The notes beneath the pieces were generated by a model. That model searched no databases. It saw nothing but the letters and a program-made list of their open reading frames with translations, and had not been told where the DNA came from. Shown piece after piece: positions 34,601-46,600 of a DNA stretch of 64,000 nt; position 1 is the stretch's first letter; every line of letters begins with the position of its first letter. The DNA comes from Muricea muricata (Eukaryota; Cnidaria; Anthozoa; Malacalcyonacea; Plexauridae). The position numbers and the translations under genes were made by a program. The stretch is taken from positions 35,975,059-36,039,058 of the forward strand of contig OY979718.1 in the NCBI GenBank assembly GCA_963855995.1. Reading direction: 5' to 3'.

Positions 34601-37600
34601 AGGTTTTTTGGGAAAAAGGAGCAAAATGTTATATATAATCATGAAATCCTTTAGTCTCACCCTTAAAATAAGATCACGAGACCACGAAGTCTGCCTTGTT
34701 TCAATTTACGAGGTAATAGGTACCTATACATAGTTCTCAATATTTACGCGGCCAATATTTTTGTTTTCTGGGAAATTGAAATCTGGTGTTTCCTCATTCG
34801 GAATTATCCTTTGTTTTTTTTTCTGTTTCTTGCACTTATAATGATGTGCAGTAAAGAAACGAAGATCAAAATATAAGGCAATACAAAATTCTCTTGTGTT
34901 TACAAAAGGATACCGAAAAGAAAAAGGTGGATAAACTATCCAGCGGATACCGACTTGTCCACTCGATAGCGATTTATCGACCTTTCGTACAACCGGCCCC
35001 TGCTAAATATTGTACGACCTGCTAAACATGTAGTAACGAAATATTTACATTTTGTCGCAACACTATTTGGTGCTTCATATCTTAAACCTTTCAAGAGCTT
35101 TAGCTTGCAAAAAGAAATACCTGCAACATATTTGACCATCCAACCGTAAACGTTACTCGCATTGCAGACGAATTTCATGCGGTTGATGTGATGTTTATTA
35201 ATTAGCAGTTGTCCATCGTAAACATTGAAAGAGACTGGTGACGACGAAAGATCGAACCAATTGACATCTGGCTTAGGTGTTCCATTTGTAACACAAGATA
35301 TCGTTACAAGATTATTCAGCAATTCAACCAATTTTAGATCAACAATACGGGGCGGACCTACAAAAATTTGGCGATGAGGTCAGAAACTTTTTAACCCAGA
35401 ATTTAATTATGGCATCTCACAATCTGTTTGACTTCCACTCTCACTGCTGCTACCTTTTCTTGGCTTACAAGAAACCTGATTGGCTATTCGGGAGGATGAA
35501 ATTTATCTGATTGGCTAAAAGATAGATTGAGGTACTGGCAGTAGAACTCAAATCTGAACCTTGCCAACGTTCAACAAACTCCTACAGGTAAAATAAACTT
35601 GAAATGGTGTTATCGACGTATCAACATGTTTAACCAAGTCTCGACGTCTTCTGCCGGCTGAGATAATTTCGAAAACAAACTCCAAATTAATTTCCTTGCA
35701 GTTTTAATTGGTGAAAATCAATAGCACTATAATTCTGTAGAAACACTTACATCACGTAAATTCATTATAGCAATTATAAATTTGAGTGGTGTTCCCCAAA
35801 AATTAAAGTGATTCAAACCCCAAATTAGATTACTTACTCATTACAAGGAGTTGTACGACAGCCTCAACCACACCAAGAATATTTCTCCCTCTGCAGGAAT
35901 ATTGCCCAGCATGCGAGATATCTACTTTGGCGAGGATCAAACGTGCTCCTTCAAACGAAAGTGGTGTCAACCACTCCACTTCTGCCACAGGGTTAGCATT
36001 GATGGGACAACGCATGACGGCTTCTTCACCAGCGACCACACTCACGTCATCAGAAGTTAGGGCGTACGGAGGGTCTAACCAAGAAAGAATTAAAAGTATC
36101 GGTCTTCAAACCAAAGTTGAATAAATTTATGCACTTTAATATGCAATTGCAATGGAGCTTTAACCTTTTACACAAAATTTTGAAAAAAATTCGAAACAGG
36201 CAAAAATATTGCCACACCTTGAAAGAGTATCCTAAACTTAGTAAAATTGCATGTTCACAAGTTTGGTTGCGAAATGTTCTAAAATATAAAAAATATAGCC
36301 TTGCGAATTTGTCAAAATTTGTATACATTTCTATTACGGCTGGAAAATAATACCCAGTTGATACCCTTGGGTATTCATTTCTCACGGACAATACAAAACT
36401 ACAAAAAATTTGCCAACTTCGCAAGGCTATATTTTCTATAATAGTGTACAACATTTTACAACAAAACTTTGCAATTTTACTAAGTTTAGGATGTTCTTCA
36501 AGCTGTGGTAATATTTTTTCTTATTTCGATTTTTTTCAAAATTTCGTCTAAAAGGTTAAAGGTCCATTGGCCTTTCTGTCATTGTGGTTTCGATTTGAGA
36601 TACATCGATATTTAAAATTAGTATCTTTTTGTTGCCGATATCACCGATGAGCCACAAATTCGTATTTACAGTGGTTTATACGACTACCCGAAGCAAAAAG
36701 ATTCTTAACAGCAATAGTTGTTTTTGACATTTGAGCGTCGTTGATAACTAAATATCAGAAACGTCACAACTGAATGAGCCGTCAAATTCGAAGCATCAGA
36801 ATGAGAATGTTTCATAATAAACAATTCTTCACCAAAAATGGGAGAAACTATACGCCTATTGTTGAATTAGCGATAACGCTCAAGTATCAAAAACATAGAT
36901 AGCTGTCAAGCATTGTGCACTGGGTGTTCGTGTCCCACTCGAAATTGCCGTGATACTTTAGAATGCCGGAAATTGCATCGTAAAAGTCTTAGAATTTTCA
37001 ATTTTCCTCGGTTGTTGTACCCCCAGAAATAAGAGGTCTGGCTACACCCCAAAATCTTTACCTCACGTTTTTTGAAGAAACGTCGAACCTCCTTTTTTGA
37101 ACACAACCAGTATAAAAATAAAATTTGGAAAAAACGTTCAAAAAAAATTTGGAAAAAAATTTAAAAAAAAGATCGAAAAAATATTTGGAAAAAAAAATTC
37201 AAAAAAAATTTGGAAAGAAAAATTCTAATGTATACTTACACTGCACATTGATAAAGAAAGTAGCATTGATATATCCAGCATGGTTCGTCGCTTGACAGAC
37301 GTAAAATCCTGTGTCACTCCTGACAATGTTTGTGATGGTAAACACGTTACCACTGTGATTTAGTTTCATTTTCTCACCATTCGATATCAAACGATACCAG
37401 CTTACACGTGGCAGGTCTGGGCCTTTGGCTGAACACTGAATATTCACAGTCGAAGTCTCATTGACCGAAATATTGCGAGGTGATATCAAGAACGTGGGTT
37501 GAACTGTGAAATGAACGCAATTAGTAGAATCATACCAGTACAGTATACTATTGCAAATGCTCTAATTTGATTGGCTACTCTACTCGCTGTCTGTCCTCAA

Positions 37601-40600
37601 CAGATAGCGAATAGCGCGAGAGTAATTTTCGATGGGATTTTTTTCATAAAAAGTTGTTTAAGAATCAATTTTCTTGTTGAATAAGCCATGTTGGACTTCT
37701 GATTGTACTAAAAAAATTAGACTTATTCGCTCTTACTCATCCTCTATCACTTCATAGAAATTGAGAGCTCGTAATATAGTTGGTCAACAGTGACAAGTTA
37801 TCAATTAAAACTACAATGAAACTATAATCAATTCAAACTTCGAATTCTATTCTAAAAGACATTGAAGAAAGCAATCACGCTGGGAAAAATCAAAATCAAA
37901 ATCTATGCAATAGAGATTTTAGGTAAAATGTGCGAAAAATCCATGCATTCTGTATACTATATTTACAACATTCCATGTGTTTTAAATAGCTCTAAACATA
38001 ACTTTTTTGTACATGTAAATATTTTACAATCCATTCTATTTTGCTGGCATGCGTTGAACTCGGCTCCTTCTGACGGGAACAGTGTGTGTAAATAAATATA
38101 AATCGTTCTATCATCTAATCTGTATTTATCTTTTTATAATTTAGCTTCGCCATGAGGGCAGGGTTACCACGCACAATGGCTTGTGCTAATTACTGTCGGC
38201 ATGTATTACCTAATTCACCCTGACAGTACACGGAGGAAAGCCATGACATTCGACAAAGCTTTGAGTTATTACTTTTCACATGAGGATCGGGTTCGAATCT
38301 CATTGAGAATACCCAGCTGAGAATCGAACTCGAGACCTTCGAGGGGAAATGTTCATGTATTGATAATGAATTTACTAAACTTATGGCCTGGAGGACAATT
38401 CCAGTATATGAACATGTTTCCTAGTTCTGATCGAAGAATCAAATCCACGGATGGATGCAAAAAGGCATCCATTAAGCGGCCACACTCTATTGAACGGCCA
38501 CATGTCAAAGTCCCAAAAATATTTAGTATATATTATTAAAAATAAGGCCTCCATTGAACGACCACCTCTATTAAGCGGCCGCGGCCACATTCGAGTGGTC
38601 CCAAGCAGTGCTTTTTAAATAATTAAAACCTCCTTTAAACGGTCAGCCACTTTTTCAAACACAGTTTTCACCACAATTAAACCGCTAAAAAATCTGTTTG
38701 TTGAGATTTTAATCAGCAGTAATCTAATTTAAAATGTTGTCTAACAAATATTTACGTTTCCATTCCTCTAATTTAGTTTACTTCAGCATCAAACCCTCTT
38801 TCTGTAGCTTTTCTTTCAGCCAACTTATTGAAAATGCATCTCCCATAAATTGATATTCACACGGAATTTGCAAACCACAGCCACTGCCTCTATTTACTCG
38901 TTTGCATTGATAACTAGTGACAAGTTATCAATTATTGGTGACAACGTTTAACAATTTCAATAACCTATTGGAATTGTCATTTCATGCATATAAAATGAAC
39001 CCTGACCCAAACCCCAACCCTAACCCCAACCGTGATAATTCTAATAATTTAATGGATACAATAATTTTATTGCGATACAACCTTCGGATGGAGTGCAAAT
39101 TTTGAAAAGAAATCCTTAAAATTTCATAATCTCCTCTTTATTGACCAACCAATCAAATTTCATATCTCACTCTTGGGCATTTCATGGTTCTTTAAGGCGC
39201 AGGTTGTGCACCAAATATTATTTTCTCCTAGTAAACCTAACAAATGCATGTAGCTCATGTGAAAGGCAAAGGAATTTGCCCCATTCTTTCACAAAGACAA
39301 AGCCAAAGCATTCCAGTACAAAAGTACCTGGCATTACCAGACAAACTGAAACAGAAAAGTCGGCATTGCTCACATTTGTATGGATAAAAATAAGTAAATG
39401 AAGCTTCAAAAAAATAGCTGTATTTGCGCGAAGGACAACCTGGTGCTAATGAGATGTTGTGTCAAAAGAATAAAATGTTCAGTGTATAAGTAAATTTTTC
39501 TTTGAAAAACCCTGGCGCATTTTGATTGGTGAATAGACAGAAAGTTTTGAGCCTTTAGGGGACTTTTTTTCAAAATTTCGAAAAACTGCTTTATTGCACA
39601 GCCCAGGGGCATTCCTCAGCTTAAAGAAATGAACTGGCCAAAGTTTTTGGGGAAGCTCAACGCTTCTGTTGTCGCGACTGTAAGCCGAAGAAGCAATACA
39701 ATGGCATACCTGCAACAACAAGACTAGCATGGACTCTTTTCACGCCTGCATCATTCCTGGCTTCACAAAGAAAATCTTCCTGATCATTTTTAGATACGTT
39801 AGCGATCGCCAAGGTATTGTTGTGTGATAACAACCCTTTGCTGGACGAATACCAAGTAACTGAGGGCAACGGTACTCCAGTCGCAGTGCAGGAAAATGTC
39901 ACGGATTCTCCTGCAGCGGCAATTGCTTGCTCGGGTTGGACCGAAACATTTGGAGGGACTGTAACAAAAATGTGCGGAATGTACTTCAGAATACCTTCAT
40001 TTTTAAGCTATATAGACTGGTCGTCCCTAGCGATACAAGCATAAGCAACATAACAAAGGAAAATTTTTCTTCAGAGGTTGACAAAGACATGTATGTTTCT
40101 TTAAGAAAAACAATTGTTGTGTCGTCATGGATGCGTTTGAGTATCCAAAATGACGGATCAGCAGTGTCTTTATCCTCTTTTGTCCATCATTGTTATCAGA
40201 AACATAAGCATGTTATCAAAAATTTAACGAAGGATATTATAGCTGCTTCAAAGATTCTTATCCATGCAGAAGCTATCCATGCTTTCCAGTTTCATTCAAA
40301 CCATACAACACTTACCTAATACATTTAAATATATCATTAACTTCACCTCGCCATAAGTGTTGTTTGCCGTACAAGAGAAGACACCTTCATCACTCCTGGA
40401 AACACTAGAAATGGTAAACACAGGAGACGACGAAATCATCTTATTCTCAAACGCCCATCTGTAGCTTGGCTTGGGGTATCCAGCAGCCGAGCAGTCCAAA
40501 GACATTGACTTTCCTTTTATTGCAGTCTGATTTTGCCATGCTGTCGATTTGTCTGGGCAGCAATCAAGTTTCGGTCTTTCTAAATAAACGTAAACCGCTT

Positions 40601-43600
40601 CTTGGTACATATTTGTGATAATCTTGCAAAGATTCACACGTAATTTATCACGTGAAATTTAATGCGGAAATACAACATTTCATAGGGGAAAATACATATT
40701 TTACATGGGAAATTTCGTATGTGAAATTTAAGTTTTACACATCTTTTCATATGTAAAATTAGCTGTTCATAATGTGATTATGCTTTTTGTGCTTAAAAAA
40801 ACGTGGTGAATGCGTTTCATATGAGAGAGAGTTCTCGCGTGCTTGAGGTTTTTTCTCCGGGAACTCCGATTTCCTCCCTCTCTACACCTGTAACACCGAC
40901 TAATTGTGACCATGAATATGTATTAATCTTGTACTAGTGCTATTCGTAGGAAGTATTTTGTGAGCTGTAATTGGTTAATATATATCTGCTCGTGTCACCG
41001 CGTGAAATGCTTGATTTTGCATTGTGTCATGAAAGTGATTTGTTCTATGCCAGTGAGGCATGATTATTAATAAAATTACTCTGTGAAATGAGTATAATGT
41101 AGGTGTCAAGCTCCTGAACTACGAGTCGATTGCATCACCCTCTGTTGTACCATACTACAATGTGTTTTAGAAAAATATCACTGCGATAAAATAAGCTGAA
41201 TAAAATCACTTTTGTTTAAAATACAATGAAAAGAATTGATAAAACATTAACTCACTGTAGCTTCCCTCTAAATATTGGCTGTTTTTGTTCAGATACGGCA
41301 GAAAAATAAAGGCTGTTATTTATGATTCAAAATGCTCGTATCCCAAGTAAGACGAGCAACATGAAATGTATTTACACAAAATCTGTATTCAAAAATTTTA
41401 TTTTGGAGAAAGTTGCTCTCAAAATGCAGCTTTTTCTTTTTATTCCAACATGGCTTGTTTTCAGTTCACCACTAAGAATGGTGTGCATGTCGAATGAGGA
41501 TTAAACATTGATTTTCATTTCGCCGCAATCACATTGTGGCTTAAAAGAGTTGGAAGATTGAGAAAAAACTTGATTTAAATAAAAAAGGCCATATTCTGTG
41601 ATGCGTTGATGAATTTTCTTCAAATTAGCAACAATGGCAGTCAACATAACAAAATACCATAATAATATTCGATTATTATCGTGTAGGTATCATCAACTTA
41701 CGGTCAGCAAGTGGATTTTGCACTGGAATACCTAAGATATATGAGAATGGACTTACTGAATACTTTCAGCAGTGTATTCTTGGAACGTCGTAGTCCTGCA
41801 GAATTGTTGGCCATGCATGTATACCTTCCACTGTTGGCGAATTTAACATCCGATATTCGTAGGGTGTTATTGTCCAGAACTACGACGTTTGAAATCTCCA
41901 CGGCAGGTTTGTCATCATAGTACCAGCGGACGTCCGGACTTGGCGAGCCAATCACCTTGCAGTCCGATGTCACGGTAGAGTTCTCATGAACTTCAATAGT
42001 GGATCGCGGACTGATAAGAAAAACTGGGTATCCTAAAAGACAACGTAAAAAAGTCTAGAGTAAATGTAAAAGCTGGTTATGGTTTAAGGAGCAAATGATG
42101 TTTGTGTCATGTTACTCCGAGACCCCGTTTACATTGGAGTAAACGTTGCCGGTTGGTAAAGTGACCGGATTCCTTGTCTTTCAGGACTTGTGAGGTGTTA
42201 AAATTAATGGCAATAAATTTGAAAACCATGCGAGGAAACAAGTTCACCCAAATTGTTATATGAAAGGAGGTCACACGATGAGTATTGTCGGATTCAATAT
42301 TTCTCGGATTCAATATTTCTCGGATTCAACATTTCTCGGATTCAACATTTCTCGGATTCAAAGTTCCCCCAAACTTTCCCGGATTCGAAAGCCCCGGACA
42401 CATTAGTCTATCCGAGATATTTTTGTTTCGGATTCATGCATGCTTTTGGTGTAAACGGCAAAATGAATCCGATATCAAAACATCCCGGATTAGCTACAAA
42501 CCATGCATATTTGATAACTTATAAATTCACTAAAATTAAATCTAAAACAACAAATGTAATATTGACATAGAAAGTCAACAGAAAAGCTTTCTCCAGCTTA
42601 GAAAAGGAGTAAAAATGTAATATTGTGGAATAATTTTACCCCGCTGTGACGTCACGCATATCCGAGGAAGGATGTGAATATTTAAGATAAGAGAATGCAT
42701 GATTTTTTGAAATGAAGTATATCTTTTATATTAAAAATGATTTCGAAAATCTATAGAAAGTTTTAAATCCATAGAAAGTTTTTTCAAATAGACAAAAGAC
42801 CTTATTAAACTATTTAAATGCTGCAAGTCTGCAAATATCAAGTTGCATCAAATCTGCTTTCCAGACTTGATGAAACTTGGCTAAATACTCACCCAAAACT
42901 ATTAAATAAACTGCTGCAGTATCGTTGCCTGAGTCGTTTTCAGCGATGCATGTGTACCGTCCTGCGTCTCTGGGAGTTGCTGAAGAAATGCGAATAGAAT
43001 GAGGGGAAGGTCGCTCCAGTTGTGGATCATTATCATGACCGGATTCAAGAAAGATTTTCCAATTGATCTGTGGAAGTGGATTTCCAGTCGCTTCACAAGT
43101 GAATGTAACCCGTTCTCCCTCGGCTACTGTTTGGTTGGCAGATATTCCAGTGATGGTTGGTTTCACTGGTGGGTCTGGTGAGAAAAATGTATTCGATTGT
43201 TGTGCATATGTAGCCACGACATTCACATGGAACAAAGGTGAATTGCAATTTGTATCATTAATGTTTGCGGTGTTATGCTGAGACTCTATTCACAATGGGC
43301 AGACTTGCAAATTTAATAACCCAATGCTCTTCCAGCTGAGCCAAGCCGTCAAGTCGGTTCGATTATGCGATGTATCAACGTAATCTTATATGTAATCAAT
43401 TCGGCTCCCAGTATAACCAAGCATGTTTTTCAACCTGGTCAGTGTGGATAAAGATTCAGAGTAACACAACAAACATCGTTTTCACATGGAGAGATAACAC
43501 CCAGAAATGATAAAACACACGATGATTACCATTATTTCATGCCGACACAGAGTAAAGCATATCAGGCGCATCGTGGCCACTGCAGAATGTGAACCGAAGC

Positions 43601-46600
43601 TACTAAAGGCCGTTTTCCACTTCAGTCGTATCGCAGCGAAACGTAGCTTATTTCATTGTTTCGTGAACAGTCAGGCTGAACTAATGATATGGACGCAATA
43701 GAATACGCTACGTTTCGCTACGATACGGTTGACGTGGAAAACAAGCTTAAGCGTTCAGGTTCGTGCAGTTCACTCCATATCAGCGTAGAATGATCTTATA
43801 ACACATATAGCGCAAGTAATGAATGGCTTGATGATTACACGTCTGCATGTAAAAAGTTGTCAACAGGCTTGATTGTCATGGCTTTTGATTCACAAGTTAG
43901 ACGTTAGATGTTTCAACAACTTTCAGCAAGTTTGCTAACATCAACTTGCATCAAGTCCGATTTTCATGCAGACTTGATGCAAATTGAAGAAATCAACAGG
44001 CTTGACGCAACTTGATGGACTGACAAACAGCTTGCATCAAGCCCGTAAAATTCATAACTTGCACAGAGCTGTGGCGTTGTTGGCTGTGTGTGAACGTTAA
44101 AAGTGATGATTATTTGTATTCAATAACGCTAAACTGAGCTGAGCGAGACACATCTGCTATAGATAAATTTAACTTGATCACGGCGAGTTTCACTGTTGGT
44201 TCCTATAGTCAGGTGCGGATCTAGGACATTTAAAAGGGGGGTGGATGAAGAAAAATTTTGACAAAAGCGTGGCAAACAAGCTATAGCGCACATATATTAT
44301 CACGATAATTATCACGACTGTATATGTATTTAAATGTACAGAGTGAGTAGCCGCGAATTTCATTACGGTTTATTTCCATGGGTCTTTTAGTAGAGGCTAG
44401 CACAGTCATGTGGGGAGGGGGGTGGCTAGCCACCCTATCCACCCCTCCCTAGATCCGCCCCTGTATAGTCTCTGCTTTGGTAAGTCAGTTCGATTCTTCG
44501 ATTATATGTGATATTTAAGAGACATAAAACATTTTTCGTGTTGACATTGATGTTACATCAACACGAGTGGAAATTGGGAAAACGGAAAATTGTCGACGAC
44601 GCCCGCAAAACGAGTTTGCAATTTCCACGAGTGTTGATATAACATCGACATCAACACGAAACTGAAATGTTTTATATTTTTTTTATGATATAGCACAAAA
44701 AACATAAAATTACTTCAACGAGAGAGCGACGGGTCTCAGCCAATGAGCGTTCAAAACTTACAAATGTTATATTATAATTCGTTAACGATATAATCTTTAG
44801 TTTATAATTTTTACTATCATGAATATTGAGACTACAAATAGTACTACACATCGCAAAAGTTAAAGGTTTTTGGCAATAATGCTAATTCATTTAAGGGATA
44901 GAATTTACAAATGGAGAAAATATAGTTTTAAGATAAAATTGCGCATAAGTGAACTTACTGGATCACAACTACATATGGAATTTAGAATGATGTTTTTTAC
45001 ATATGTATGTAAAATTGCTCATATTGCACATTCGACTGTTGTGGATGTCAGTTTATTCATGATCAGTTCTATTTTAACGACGTCACAAGCAGTGGCGGAT
45101 CCAGGGTAAGTCAAAATAAATTATAGCAGCTCATTCTGGGATATATTTACATTTTAAAATACCTTCAAAGCAACTTCATTGGTTAGATTTTATTCTTTTG
45201 AAATTTATAACCTATGACATTGTTATAAAGTTATTTTGAATTTAAAATTGAGCTGCTATAATTTATTTTGACTTACCCTGGATCCGCCACTGGTCACAAG
45301 CAGGGTAGGCTGTATAAAACTGACTGTCAATTGGTAAATTCCAAATGATATGTTCTCGAACACATCGAAGTAACATCACATACTCATGCATACAAATGCT
45401 AGGATTTTAGCATTGACAATATTTGTTAATTGCTTCTTGGAGGAAACATTTTTCTCTCATTGCAACATCATAGATTTTTGAACACCCAAAATTGCGAATG
45501 GCGAATATGCACGTTTTTGCCCTTCGATATCTCAAAAAACTTAGCAACGGATACAACAGTTACTTCAGAGGTCCTTATCATTAAGACATAAAGAAAACAT
45601 ATTGCCATATTCCTTTAAAAACAAGAAGAATCTTTATTTAATAAGTTCCTTGTATGATTGTATGGCGAATATTAAATTAAAATATAATTTTGTGGAAACA
45701 CCACGTAAGTTTATTATCTCACGCTTACAGATCGAAAGCTCTGCGATAATAAAATTACGTGGTGTTTCCACAAAATTATATTTTAATCTTCAATCAACGT
45801 TCACAAAATTTTTGGTTTGTTTGTCAAATGAAAGCGAACCTACCCAAAACGCTGAGCTTAGCTTGAGCTGAAGACGTTCCATCGCTGTTCCTAACTATGC
45901 ACGTGTAGATCCCAGCATCGCTTCGTCTGACGTTCAAAAACTTCAAACTTTCATTGGTTATCAACAAGAAACCTGGAACGCTACGTAATAATTGTCCACT
46001 ATCATCTTTCTTCCACTCCCTCTCGAACGGGATAGCGCTCTGTGCTCGGCAGATGAACGTCCCTGACTTGTTAACGTACACGTTTTGACTGTGGGGTCTT
46101 TGGGTTATGACTGGCTTCTCTGATCTTGAAGCATAAAAAACTGGCAGAGAAAAGCAACTGCTTAGAACTGATGAACCATCCTACAATGACTTGTATGCGA
46201 ATGGGATGAGGGTAAATCAATGATCATTATGATTTTGTTGGCTTTCACATCGAGCCACAAAATCATACGATAAACAGTTTAGCAGTCTATGTATCGCAAA
46301 TATTTCATTTTCTTTATAAGAAATCCGTTTTATGTGCCCACTGCGCTGGGACAAAATTAAGCAAAAATGACCAGCGTGTTTTCTGAAAAAACAACACGCG
46401 AGGAAGAAATTTTTTTCATGCAGTACCTCGTGCATGTTTTTTTTATAATATAAACCCCTAGACCTGGTCAAACGAGGATAAGAATTGAAATGAACTTTGT
46501 CCAGTTATTTTTTTATCGCATTGCAAAGATCGCTTATAATTATTACTATTGTTATTATTATCTTTATATTTAACCAGGATACCCACATCACCGTAGTGCT

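Noticed and set aside
34094..34660. 188-codon minus-strand frame between Ig8 and FN3-1
   Set aside because: No recognisable domain, and it overlaps the FN3-1 acceptor in another frame. The correct receptor exon there starts at 34093.
36050..36454. 134-codon minus-strand frame
   Set aside because: It lies mainly in a fold-back MITE and shows no domain.
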